Shown: positions 13,741 to 25,800 of the stretch, piece by piece
Layout of the letters: each line of letters begins with the position of its first letter
How positions within the stretch are numbered: the stretch's first letter is position 1
NCBI GenBank assembly: GCA_907165065.1
Contig: OU015527.1
Location: 21,403,686 to 21,467,685, forward strand
Length of the DNA: 64,000 bases
Source: Caprimulgus europaeus
Lineage: Eukaryota; Chordata; Aves; Caprimulgiformes; Caprimulgidae
Direction: 5' to 3'
Program-made: the position numbers and the translations under genes
The notes under the pieces: generated by a model
Told to the model about the DNA's origin: nothing
The model's input: the letters and a program-made list of their open reading frames with translations, nothing else
Database searches by the model: none

Positions 13741-14560
13741 ATGGAAGAACAGAACACCTTTCTCCCGAGCAGCCGGTGAATCCTGCCCGCGGCCAGCCGG
13801 CACGGGCAAGTCCGGCCTGCGCTCCCGCTGCTGGCAGACCAGCTCATGGCTTTCAGTGCCCTGTCTTCCACACAGACAAAAGTGCGGCAGCAAAAACGGC
13901 CGCTTCCTCCCATGCACGGCTTTGGTACCGCGCCCGAAGCCACGGGTTGTGGCATTACCGTTTTCTTGACAGGTTTCGGGAGGGCGGCATGGGCAGCTGG
14001 GTGTGACCCCACCTCCCGCACCCTCAACTCCCCGGCGCTCCCTCCGGGAGCTGGCCGTGCCACAGACCTGCGCCCCGCCTCCCTCCTCCTCTTCCGAGTA
14101 CGGGTAGCGGCTCGACTCCGCCCCCACACTCGCCTTCCGTACTGTTCTTCCCTCTCTGTCGCTGCTGTCACGGATAGGTTGTAACGACGGTTCCAGCCGC
14201 AAGCACTATCCCCCCTCCCGCTCCCGGCACCGGCTGTTACCGGGCGCCGGCAGCGCTGGCTGTGGGGAGCTAACGGGCATGGCCTGAGGGCGGCCCGGTG
14301 CCGGTCACGGCGGTTCCAATCAGCTGCAGGGCGCGCCTGAGCCTCTCAGCCACGCTGAGGCACCTCTGGGAAAGCCCAGTTAAGTAAGGGCAAAAATGCC
14401 AGGCGGGCGGAGAGAGGGGGAAAACGCCAAGTGAGACACAGCAGCGTGAGCCCCAGGGTCAGCGAGGCGGGCGGGCGGGCAGGAGGCGCTGCGGGCGGCG
14501 GAGCAGGGGCTCCTCTCGGTCCCGGGGGAGGCCCCGCGGGAGCAGGTGAATGTTCCCTGA
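13740..14560. promoter_or_regulatory. CpG island of unknown gene
   Basis: GC- and CpG-rich block in an otherwise AT-rich intergenic region, lying between LVRN and the visible ARL14EPL exons. It may be the ARL14EPL promoter (inferred from position and from the missing 5' exon). The right part merges into LTR-like sequence from about 14.24 kb, so part of the CpG content may belong to a retroelement. The overlapping open frames (208, 177 and 112 codons) look compositional. Confidence 0.55.
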
Positions 14561-14990
14561 AGGACCCACACTGGGGCCGGGAAACAGCGTGAGGAGGAAA
14601 GAGAGGCAGAGAGGAGAAGTTCGGATTGACCTCAGCCCCCGTTCTTCGTGCTCGCTGGGCTGGTGGAGGGGAGGAGGTGCGAGACTCGGGAGTGAAGATG
14701 AGCCAAGGAAAGAGGGAGGGTGGGGGGAAGGTGGTGTTTTATTTTTTGTTTGTGTTTCTCACTATCCAAGTCTATTTTCATTGTCAGTCAAATCAAATTA
14801 ATTTCTCCGTCAAGTCTGTTTTGCCCATGATGGTAACTGGTAAGTGATTTCCCTCTCTTTATCTCAACCCAAGAAGCTTTTTCACCCCATTTTCTCCCCA
14901 TATCTTGTTGAGGAGTAGGAGAGCACCAGGGTAGGCATCCTGCAGCCAGCCAAGGTCAGTTCACCATCCCTGCTCAGGTCCTTGCCCCCA
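14240..14990 (+). mobile_element. Relic of the long LTR family
   Basis: Shares order and wording with the LTR at 8635-9784: GGGAGCAGGTGAATG and CCTGAAGGACCCACA, then a GAGGAGGTG block. AAGTCTGTTTTGCCCATG, a TAACTGGTAAGTGATTTC step and GTAGGCATCCTG-CAG near the 3' end follow. More diverged than that copy and without clear ends. Confidence 0.55.
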
Positions 14991-15059
14991 TCGCAAAGAA
15001 TGACAGATAACAGCCCCCAACAGACCAGAGCCCATTGTCCCTGTGTTGCGGGGGAGATT

Positions 15060-15420
15060 TTGACCACTGAAGAAGAACTGCTGCTGAAGGTAGCAGCAAC
15101 AGTGGTTTTATTGAAGTAAGATATTGTAAATGTGAGACTTAACACGTGGCAAGGTTCACTCTATTACTTTCTGCACAGAGGATATAATAATGATTCAAGA
15201 TTACCAATACAAAATCTTAGTCTAGTATAATATGAGGTTATGCACAATATTGGTCACTTACCAAAGATCTGCAGTTGGTAAAGAGTCTCTCATCCCTAAG
15301 AATGTCCCAGCTCAAGGGGAGATCACCACCACGCAGCCAGCATTAGAAGGCTCGTGTAGGCTGTCATATTTCCAGAATAAAGTGGTTGGCGCACAGTCAT
15401 ACTACGTGCAATGGAAAAGG
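15060..15420 (-). mobile_element. Dispersed LTR-like repeat, copy 1
   Basis: Two segments match other places in the window. ACTTAACACGTGGCAAGG followed by TTCACTCTATTACTTT (about 15138-15171) is the reverse complement of 61577-61610. The stretch with GAGTCTCTC, TCAAGGGGAGATCACCACCA and GCAGC (about 15282-15345) is the reverse complement of 54435-54510. Confidence 0.5.
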
Positions 15421-16969
15421 TAAGTGTGAGACTCCTTGTACCCACAACTTCCTTTGTTCCTTGACAAATGAGTCTTGGAAGAACCACCTGCTATTCTTGT
15501 GTTAATCACATGGTCATTGTTCTGGTTTCCAAGCTCATATGCATCAGTGCTCACCATGTCAACCTGTTCCTGCATGGGCTTCAAGAGAGCAGCTTGGAAC
15601 TAGAGCACTTCCAGTTCTTGTTCCAGTTACAGCCTATACCTTTACTGCCTTTGGAGCCTGAACCAAATACCTCTGGTTTGGTCAAGGAGTTGGGTCCATC
15701 TATCACACCCCACTCTGGAGGAGCACCTGCACCTCTGGGCCAGGGGATACAGAGATACAGCTCTTTTTGTCCTCTGTGTCACTGCACAACAGGAATGTGA
15801 TGAAGCCACATCACAGTTCATTTATGGCACTTCAGCCCTTGGCCCCTTTTCCTTACCCCATACTCATGTGTCTGGGACATGCAACAACCCTGAAAGGAGA
15901 AGCAGTTCTACCTGCCTCATCTGTGTGTGCCATCAATGCAGCTAAGTGGCATGTAGCTCGCACCTTGACCACCAAGGCCCCACAATCATCTGCTTTCTCC
16001 TCACCTGCCTAGGAGGCTCCTCAAGGTGCCAGGGAGGAAAGTGGACACAGGCAGAGTGAGACAATGGGGTAGCTGTGCCAGGAGGTGCAGAGGAGCAGTT
16101 GGCTGGTGCTCTTGGACCTTGACTTAAACAGCTCTGAAGTTTATCTTCCTATTGGCAACAACTTGGCTCACAATGATGGAGGAACTGGCAGGGAGAGCAC
16201 ATGGCAGCAGGGGGACAAGCAGCGACACAGGAGGTGCCAGCCCTGGCATTTGGAGGAAAGCTGGAAGCTGTGTGCTGTGGCACAGCTGGTGATGGCAGCT
16301 GCAATAGAGACTGGGGGACTGTGTTGATCAGCACTGTCAGGATTTAGGCAGGAACTGCCCTGTTCCCTAACAGCTGCATCCAGCCAGCTGGGAAATTGAC
16401 AAAAACAGCTGATTGCACACCAAAATTGGAGCCAATAAGGGGAACACATGGCACCACTGCTCAAACATACTTAAGAAAGAGCAGGGGGCAGGCAGAAGAA
16501 AATGAAAGAAACAAACTGGAGGAGACATGTGGAAGATGCTGCGGACACAACTGGAGATGCACACTTGGGAGAAGGTGCTTGATGCCAGAGGAAGGACATG
16601 TCCAAGACAACTGAGGCCTGTGGACAACTTATGCTAGGGCAGGACCTTTCATGAGGGACTACGTATGACCAGTCCTGGGCAGGAACATGCCTGTAAAGAT
16701 ATTGTTCCTGTTCTAGATGAACAAGAAAGAATCTGAAAGAATACAACATAATTCTTCAGAATACCCCAGGTCAAGTTTATTTGGGGAAAGGAAGCAGGGC
16801 AACCAGTGCACTGAAAAGGAGCCTGAACTTCTTTCTCTTTACCCCATTCTCCTCATTCCCTTTGGATTTTCTCTTGCTCCTGCAGCTTCCCTCATTTGCC
16901 TTCTCATCCTGTCTCCTCTTTAGACCTCTGGTCCTCTTGCCTCTTTTCATTCTTCCTTCCCAACTATTC
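15421..16969. other. Intergenic, partly repeat-like
   Basis: No gene recognised. The part near 16540-16700 has phrases resembling the long LTR minisatellite (CTGTGGACAACTTATGC, AGGGCAGGACC), so an older LTR relic is possible. The part 16800-16965 is pyrimidine-rich. Confidence 0.4.
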
Positions 16970-17480
16970 TGGACTAAATTCTCATAACAACATTTTACCC
17001 CTAAGCCCAGTAGGTCCAAACCATTTCCTTCCAACCATGAGAAATGCTTCACCTCTTTCTGAGGTCCTAATTCTCCCTCATTCCTTCCATTGCACAATCT
17101 CTTCCCCATCTTTACCAACACACACACACACACACATGGACTCTGGAAGCAAGAGCGATTCAGATCTGCTCCTACTCAGGCAGCTTGCCTAGCAATTGCC
17201 TTCACCATTTGCCTCTGCCATGAAAACTGTGCTGCTATTCTGCACCTCAGAATGTCAGCCAAGAGGCACACATTAGTTAGGAGTCATTATTTGAAAAAAA
17301 CCTTCTTATTTATAATTGTTTTAGTAATTATTTACATATTGACATTTCTAATTAAGATTTTTGTTCAGTAGAAAGAAGAAAAATATAACAAAAGACTAAT
17401 ACATTTGCTCATGGTTGGAAGGAAATTGTTTGGACCTACTGGGCTAAGAGGCCAAATGTTGTTATAGGAAGTTTAGTCCA
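16970..17480. repeat. Inverted repeat, 77/79-bp arms
   Basis: The left arm 16970-17046 and right arm 17402-17480 are reverse complements at about 89 % by eye, with two 1-base gaps. The spacer is 355 bp. The outer ends read TGGACTAAA and TTTAGTCCA. Shared cores include GGTTGGAAGGAAAT and TTTGGACCTACTGGGCT. It could be a non-autonomous DNA transposon with long terminal inverted repeats or a local inverted duplication. No target duplication was found. Confidence 0.85.
17118..17136 (+). repeat. (AC)n microsatellite
   Basis: About nine and a half AC units, inside the spacer of the inverted repeat. Confidence 0.95.
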
Positions 17481-17944
17481 TAAATCCTGCAACAATTACT
17501 TTCTTGAGCTGTGCTTAGCCCATCCATTGAGGCATGCAGAGCCAGTGATTAACTAGTGGGAGCCACAGGAAATGCTGAAACAAAACCCTTGGATGACTTC
17601 CTCTGCTTTCTGAATCAGCTTGCTGAAGACTGTCAAGAATGCACATAATTTTCTTTGGCAGCACCCTCAACTGGATCAATTGCTAAAGAGGTCCAACAAT
17701 TCCAGCACAAACCTAGATGCACCAATTGGTAATTCCCAGATGCGAAAGGGATCCTCAGGTAGTCCCAATATAGTTACAATTTTTCTTTGCAGCCACAGGG
17801 AGCAGAGAGGATTCATTGCAGCGAACATGGCGATGTTTTCCTTAAATGTATTTAGAGGGTGCCAGTGAAAAATTCTATTATTAATAAGTCTCAGTTTTAT
17901 TTCTTGTCTCCTCGTATTGCAGTACTCTAATTTGGGAGGAATGA

Positions 17945-18620
17945 GGAAGAATAAACCCATGCACCAGTACAGGCTAGGGGCTGACCTGCTGGAGAGGAGC
18001 TCTGTGGAAAAGGACCTGGGTGTCCTGGTGGGCAGCAGGAGGCCATGAGCCAGCAGTGTGCCCTTGTGGCCAGGAAGGCCAACAGTATCCTGGGGTGCAT
18101 TAAAAAGAGTGTGGCCAGCAGATCAAGGGAGGTTCTCTTCCCCCTCTACTCTGCCCTGGTGAGGCCACATCTGGAACACTGTGTCCAGTTCTGAGATCTT
18201 CTAGAGCAGCAGAGGCCACAAAGATGATGAGGGGCCTGGAGCATCTCCTGTATGAGGAGAGGCTGACAGAGCTGGGACTCTTCAGCCTGGAGAAGAGAAG
18301 ACTGAGAGATCTTATCAATGTCTATAAATACCTGAATTGTGGGGGCCAAATGGATGGGGCCGGGCTCTTTTTGGTGTTACCCAGTGACAGGACAAGGGGC
18401 AATGGGCACAAACTGGAACACTGGAAATTCCAGACAAACTTAAGGAAAAATTTCTTTACAGTGAGGGTGCCAGAGCACTGGGACAGGCTGCCCAGAGAGG
18501 GTGTGGAGTCTCCTTCTCTGGAGATGTTCAAGACCCACCTGGACGCCTTCCTGTGCAAACTGTTGTAGGGAACCTGCTTTGGCAGAGGACTGGACTGGAT
18601 GATCTTCCGATGTAATTTAT
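17945..18620 (+). mobile_element. CR1 LINE, 3' fragment
   Basis: Encodes the tail of CR1 ORF2 in broken frames ([19 protein letters not shown], then [23 protein letters not shown]) followed by the CR1 3' UTR (GGACTGGATGATCTTCC). 5'-truncated, with stops and a lost octamer tail. Lies 1.1 kb beyond the LVRN stop in the opposite orientation. Confidence 0.9.
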
Positions 18621-19284
18621 TTGTTTTCCTACATTCCCACATAACATTGTTTTCTGTGTTAACCTGAGCACCAGTACAGTAATTTTGTCATAATATTATT
18701 GCCTCACTAATAAATAAATCACATGGACTTCTTTAACCACAAGATCATATGGTTTGCTAATGGACTAATGGACTGAAATCTGTCTGTCTGTCACCTCCAA
18801 AACGCTGCATAAGCAAGGTGATTAACCCTCTGTCCAGCAAGCAGCTCACTGCAGCAAGAATGGAAACACTTCATGATATTCCAAAGGGGTTAGTTTAGAG
18901 TAGCTGCACTCTAGTGCCACAGACAAAATGACCATCAGATGGTGGTGTCTATCAGTTGCACACCAGGAGCTCATAATCTCCTAGATAAATTTTATCCAAA
19001 AAGAATCCAGTTCACACCTCAAGACTGTCCTGGAGGTTGAAGCGTGCTAAATAGAGGCAATTGGGAGGGTCTCTTGAAAAGCACATTCCTCATCAAACAC
19101 AAATGTGAATGTAGACATAGTAAGTACAGATCTGCTAAGGAAAAATAAGGTTTGAATGACAAGGCATTCATTTATTACAATTAAAATTTGAGGTTTCTTT
19201 AGTCCTTTCCTCCCTAAAGCTCTGAAGCCATTCTCAAGTTTATGTTTCATGGCACTGTTCTAAATTCTTTGCAATTTGGAAACA

Positions 19285-19345
19285 TAAAGTGGAGACGGAC
19301 AGATTAAATGCCTTGCCCAAGGTCACAGTACAAATCATAATCAAA
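19285..19345 (+). repeat. MIR-type SINE relic
   Basis: AACATAAAGTGGAGAC, ACAGATTAAATG, CCTTGCCCAAGGTCACAGTA match the diagnostic MIR core in order. It would lie in or near the LVRN 3' UTR. Confidence 0.6.
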
Positions 19346-19637
19346 ACAGAGTATAAAACTTTTGCAGCTTCCTCATGTGTTTCTGCCACAAACTTGTACC
19401 ATATCTTTAATTCTGATATTCAGGGAAAAAAAAGGATTTAAGATTGTATCTATATGTTAGATTGTTATCAGCAATGCATCCCTACTAACAACTCATCCAG
19501 GAGGAAATTAATTTAGATATAATATGAAAATATATCTCTCATTTCTTTTGCTGAATCTTTTTTTTCTTTGTGAATTATTTTAGCCTGACTTTCCAGTTGG
19601 GAAGACAACCACAGGACTCATAAAAATGTGCTTTATC

Positions 19638-19643
19638 TTTAAT
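19638..19643 (-). other. Possible poly(A) signal for LVRN
   Basis: ATTAAA on the minus strand, about 70 bases past the LVRN stop. A canonical AATAAA lies farther on at 19171-19176. Either could define the 3' end; sequence alone does not decide. Confidence 0.35.
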
Positions 19644-19711
19644 TACATCTTAAAATGAATACCAAAATGCTAGTGAATCACTCTAAAATATACTGGAAAT
19701 TGTTTTCCAAG

Positions 19712-19858
19712 TCAATTATCTACATTTTTCTGTAACCAGTTGGCAACTTTGATTAGCAGCTCCCTCCTTTCCAAATTTTCAAATTTTGTCAACTCCAGTA
19801 GTAGAGTAGTAGCCACTCTCTCATCCTCTTCCAGTGTAGTATTATAAAAAACCTGCAA
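19712..19858 (-). CDS. LVRN: LVRN exon 20 and stop
   Basis: Residues 914-961 and TGA. Begins [13 protein letters not shown], matching the length of human laeverin when acceptor TTCAG|TTG is used. An alternative AG six bases later would drop Leu-Gln without a frame change. Ends [11 protein letters not shown]. Confidence 0.92.
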   Translation of the reverse strand: MQVFYNTTLEEDERVATTLLLELTKFENLERRELLIKVANWLQKNVDN

Positions 19859-22800
19859 CTGAAGAAATAAACACATGAGCATAGTTCACATAACTTTATT
19901 TGCAGTAAGCCAATGGCGTACCTGACAGATGCTTTAGACAGAAGTGCACAGAAAAGGGGGAGATGGCAGGTACTAAGGAGGGGATGGGGCAAGCTTACTG
20001 ATTAAAAGTAAAGTAGGAAAGCTACTTGCACATCAGGAATGTGCCCTTTTGCCATCCCCCTGAAAATCTTTTCAAATGCAGACAACTTCTCTAGTAGTGG
20101 TGTTACCACAGTGTCTAGGACTAGCTGGGTAGCAAAAGCCTCTTGTGCTGCCTGTTCTACAATCAGAGAAGAAGTCTTTCCTCTCAGTCTAATAAGCAGA
20201 AACAAGAGAGGAATAAAGAATAGCAAAGAAATATATGGGGGGAGCAGGAAATGAACAAGATAAATGAGATAGATGTCAGCATGACAACCAGTCACATAAC
20301 ATGCCACCAGTCCAACTTTTGGTACATTTCCTGTAGACATAATGGCAAAGGTGATCTCGACAGATAGATTTTAAAGAGGAAAATGAGATAGCTCTGATAA
20401 TATTGGTTGGGACTCAGTTCCAAACCTGAAGGTTAATTTAAAGGCTGGTGCTGGGCTATGGCTTTTGCCATCCTGGGCAGTTAACTTGTCCCTAAAGAAC
20501 AAAAAGTGAAAAATTTACAGTTCATGAATTTTCAAGAGAGATTTCTTTGATTTTAAGAGCTACCTCTTTGAATTACTCTCCTCATTAAGCATCCCTTCTT
20601 AGTTACTTGCTGTACATACCAATCAACAGCAAAAAAGGGAAACAAAATTTCTACTGTAATGACAGATACTAGCAATTTGAGGCTGGCACAGAAATGTGAA
20701 TCACATGCAGACAGCACAGAAGCTGAGCTGTTGAGAAAAGAAAATACTATTTTGGGAAAGAATCTAGGGAGACTTGGACTGGAGGCAAAAGAACAAGATA
20801 AGAGAATGAAACAAGTACTACTAGTTATTAATTTGTTCCAGGCACTAACATGTAGATTATTGTGGGGAATAAAATAAGACAGCCCACAGCCACCTCCCAC
20901 AGATGTCCATCCTTCAGCAGTTTTCCCAAATAACATTCCCAGAGGTACAGCAGCACAATTAGAAAGTATTGTTCATGGGTTCATCTCGGTTGCCACATAG
21001 TCAAAAGGAAGGTACTGTATCACATATGCAGGGCATCAGGTTAGCACATGGGCAGGCAACGTTTTACACTGCAACCACACAGAGAAGAGCATTCATCCCT
21101 GCACAAAAGCTCACTTTCATGCCAACAACCAACTACACACATGGACTGCAGAGCTGTGGGTGCATATTCATATGTTTATTTTGCAGATGAGGAAGTATAA
21201 TAATTTTTCTTAATGTCTCAACACAGCAACATTATACAATACAGTTTATAATTTCTTTAAAAAACAAGAGATTTTAAAACCTGTATTTATAAACTGGCAA
21301 TAAAGTTGAAACTGCTTTGCTGATTTACCTCTTTGATCTGTACATCTGTATTGACAAATCTTCCCATGACTTTTAATACATCATGTAATAATTCCTTCCC
21401 ATACCTGTAAAATTGAGAAAAAGGTCCTTCAAACAGTATATTAACAAATATACTAAATTTTACTTCATTTGAAAATACTCTCACTATTTAGTTATTATTT
21501 ACCATGTTGGAAATGACAACTAAGCTGAAGTTTGCAATTGTGTACTCTTTTTCCTGTTACAAAGAAGTATCATTAACGTTCAGTTTAGACATTTGAGCAG
21601 GATGAAGCACACTAATTACCCTTAATTTTCATTTCCTAGTAAGATCTTGTATTTCTACTTTGATAATGTGAGTTCTGTGCTTAAAATAGATAATCCTTGG
21701 TAGCACATACAGCCAAACCAAGCTAGAAAGGCTAATCAATAATGATTCTAAAAATTTGGTGTTTATGTTGGTGTTTTTGAGGATGGTGTATAAATTAATG
21801 CCCACATTATTGTTTTAGTTCAAAAATAATGTGTCAGTTTCCTAGCAAATTCTCATCAATATGGAACACAGAAAATCTCTGTAAGAGAAAAACTGGAGGT
21901 GACACAAACCTGCTACAACTTGCCTTTTCTAGCATTAGCAATACAGATACACATTTGAAGGCTCCCAGATGTCTGGTCTGGAATATGCTGCCAATAATGC
22001 CTCCCGACAGACTCCTCTGCCACCAAGGGCTGCAGGAATGTACTCTGTCACAGCCCTGCTGCTTTGCACCACTGTCAAGGAGAGAAGGAGTCTTCCAACA
22101 GACATCGAAGTACTTGCTTTGCTCCAGACAGGTAGCCCAAGCTCACCTGCAGTTTACCTGCATCAGTGCAGGTAGGCTGGAGATGGGTTATAACTTAAGT
22201 CAGGGAATACTGTAGTTGGTCCAATCCCCCATCTCTCCCAACTCTCTTCGGAAAAGAGGTTACAATCTTCAGGCAGCACTTTACACCCATGCTCGTGAAA
22301 TGCTTGTGGACAAACCCATTTCTAGAGTCAGATTTTCCAGGAAATTTAACCCTTAAAAGCTCCAAAACAGCCATGAACAGACTAGTAGTTAAAGCATTCT
22401 GTGTCTTACTTGAGCTCTTCTTTGACATTGAACTGAATCGTCTGAAAACTCTGCTCTGCGTACTTAAGGAATTGCATCAATCATAACAAAAAAGCCATTT
22501 CTGGGAGGACAATCTGCATCTGGATTTTACAGCTCAAACATGAAGATGGAGGAAGAAGCCAATGAAGCACAGAAACAAAGGGAACCCAAAGCTGGTTGCT
22601 TACCATACCTTTCACTTAAAAGTGGCCAATTTTCCGTAACAAATTCCCAGGCTATACGGTGCCCAATATCCTTCGTCACCACGTATAAGATGATGATAGA
22701 AGTACAATTGGAAGAGAATAATGTATCGCTGAGTCCATATTGCAAGTATCTGTTATAAAAGAAGGTAATAATTGTGCCTATCACTTGCTGTTTAACAGTG

Positions 22801-25800
22801 ATGATCTGTAAATAGCATCCAGGTCAGGAATATTCCTGTCTCAACAAATACCAGAATATGGAAGGTTTTACCGAGGTTGGTGTCACTCTAAGCTGTGTAT
22901 TCAACTCGGGTTTTGTCCTATGTTGGTGAAATCCCCTGTTCTTGCACACCAATTCCCCACTTCTCAGTAAAATGAGGGTGTAGTGCATCACATGGATAGG
23001 TTTGATTTTCTTATCTGTGCTACAGAGAGACAACCACTGCTACCAGACAACCTTGTGGAAGGGCAAACTGCTTCTTATTTTCTGAAGACTCACTTTGCTG
23101 TGACACAGATGGAGCCTGGAGAGCAAGCCAGCAGTGACATGTTCTGTTAGGCAAATGGGACCTGTTTATAGGGTCCCCTATAACAAGACACAATAACAAG
23201 GGGTCTTGGATGCTTTCATGGAGCTAAGGCATGATTTCAGAGTATTTAAGGAACTAACTACCATTAATACCAGTGGCAGTGAGAGCCTGAATATCTTGAA
23301 AAAGTAACTAACTATACTCTTTGTTGCCTCAGTGTATCACCTCACATGCTCCTGCTTTCAAGGAGCACCATTAAAGAGTTGTCTTCCCAAAGGGTCCTGC
23401 AGGCAGCTGCTTCACGGGTAGAATAGATTAATTGTGTTTCTCCCATTTGCATGCCACCACCATGCTTAACAGAATAGACAAAATATACTGTGGGCCAGGA
23501 AAGGCCCAGCTTAACATTCCTCATCCCAAAAGACTTTCAGGATGGCATTAGATTAGAAAAATAGATTGGCTTATCAATTACCAAGGTACAGAGAGGACAG
23601 GGGTGAGCTTGTCAGGGACCCATGCTAGCCTGTGCCAATGACAAAGTCAATAAAGGACCACAGATTAGGTGGAAAATCCGTATAGCTGACAGGGCACCTC
23701 TTTGCAAACCATATTGCCTTCTTCACAAGCATATTTATTCTGTCTGCTCAAACAACTGCCATCACCAGAGCAGGTGGCTGCAGGAGAAACATCTCTGTTA
23801 TTTTCAGAGCTTTAGACCCACTGATTTTATGTTCTTGGATGACTGTTTAGGCAATCACTGGCAAAGTTCTGTCCTTTGATGAATCCTTTAGGTAATGTGG
23901 ACATGAGAGATGAGAGAATTCAGCTTCAACATGTTTTTACATGATAAAGTAGAAAGATTTTATATGGATGCCAGTTGCATTTGGGCAACACTCTTAAATA
24001 TATGGCTTAACAGGTTGCCCAACATGAAGTCAGAAGTTAGACTCAATCATCTTGGTGGATCCCTTCCAACTCAGGATATTGTAGGGTTCTATCATTCTAT
24101 GGAACTGGACATTTTTAAAAAAAATTGCTTTTCTGCTCTTCAAATGGTGAACAGCTTGTAGTAAGTCTATTTTCATTTTTATCCTTAACCTGGGTGATTT
24201 GTCTTCCACACAGAGGCTAAATAGGCTATGATACTTCAGTTTGGAAACAAAATAAGCAGGGGAGAAAGAGGAAGGGAAAGTTATATAAAATCATAAGTGG
24301 TAGGGAAAAACATCAAATTACAATAATCGCTATTACAGTGCCAAGACTAAGGGCAGCAAATGGGTTCCAAGTTAAAAAACAACATGAAATAGATTTAAAA
24401 CAAACCTAAAGGAAGTCTGTTTTCATATAGCATACAATTATATAATGGAATATGGTGCCACAGTCTGCTATAAAGCCTGAAGGTAACATTTTAGTTCGAC
24501 AAGGTCACTAGGCATATTGACAGATGACGGCCCCAGTGTTAGATATGACACACTAGTTACCAGCTCTGGAAACCCTTTTCTCAGTGACCACCAGTATCTG
24601 GATGTTATACCAGCAGAAGGATCATTTGTGTTTGCAGTGTTTACCATAATTTCCCCATAAGAAACCATTTAAGATTCTTCCAGTGGTCTATAAGACACAT
24701 GCTTCTGGGACAGGCAAACCTCCATCAGGTTTGCATAGTACAGTATTTGTGTTCTTATTATTTACTTCTATAAACAAAAAGATACACTTCTATCAAGGTT
24801 ACCTGTAAAGTAACCATGAATTCTTGGCACAGCTCATGGCAGAGAGCAGGATGTCTTTATCTTCTTTTGTGGAGTCGCTACGATTATACATTTCCCATGC
24901 AAAATTCCATTCTTTATCACTTCCCACTGCAACACCATAACAGCAGACTGTTCTTCTAATCAAAAAGGGAATTCTGCAAAGCAAAATATGATTAAAAGGA
25001 ACTGTATTGTTGTAAAGTCAAAACCAACACTTAACACATAATTGAAAACAAATGTTTATTTACAGTTAAAAGATGCACAAGAAAGGAAATACAAAATAGT
25101 AATCTAAATAAAGCTACAAAATTTGCTTGCTTTATTCATGATTTAAACATTTTAAAAGCATGCAGTTTAAAGGCAAACCAAAAACATTTTTTAAAACAGT
25201 TGGGTCAAGCTATTTTGTGTACATTCAGTATTACTGCCACTCTTTCACATCACGGCCTAGGACATGGATCATACCATTAAAGACAGTACAGTTGCATATA
25301 AGCATCATACCAGGCAAGCCTTTTCAAAGTTTCGTCAGCAAATGCATCCAGTAGGACCATCTGCAGCACAAATGGAAACAGAAGGGACATTTCTCCATGC
25401 AACACACAGCCTCCTATTGCTCCCACCCTAGGGGACAGTCCTCAACATGGCAATGAATTTCACAACTGAAACTAAATGCAAATGTTATCAGTGTAATACT
25501 CCACTTCATGTGCAAAGGCTGAACAGAAAATTTCTTCTGTTGCAAGGATGTATCTTTGACATTAAAATGTTGTCAATCCTTTCCAGTGATAGCAATGTAT
25601 TCTACTATGCAGGCTATCCGAAAAGAGTTTAAATTAATGCTATTTTGGACTAATTCTATGAGGGAGAACGGGTCCCATTCCTACAAACAGAACGTTGAAC
25701 TTCCCAATGACATACTATTACACACTGTTAGTAGATGTGTAAACGCTATGTTCCATTAGATCAGGAGAGAGACTGGAAAAATCAGACAAGTAGCTGGTCA

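Larger units (their letters stand above)
18640..19711. other. LVRN 3' flank
   Basis: Probably includes the LVRN 3' UTR at its right end. Apart from the MIR-like stretch at 19285-19345, nothing else is recognised. Confidence 0.5.
19859..24802. other. LVRN introns 17-19 region
   Basis: Intron sequence between exons 20, 19, 18 and 17 (intron 19: 19859-21328; intron 18: 21405-22608; intron 17: 22750-24802). One CR1 tail is seen in intron 17. No nested gene is recognised. Confidence 0.7.

Noticed and set aside
13545..14202. Minus-strand open frames of 208 and 177 codons
   Set aside because: Overlapping in different frames within a CpG-rich block; Arg/Gly/Pro-rich and unlike any known protein. 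Treated as compositional.
17118..17136. Tandem repeats as a CRISPR or regulatory array
   Set aside because: A plain AC dinucleotide microsatellite in a vertebrate genome.
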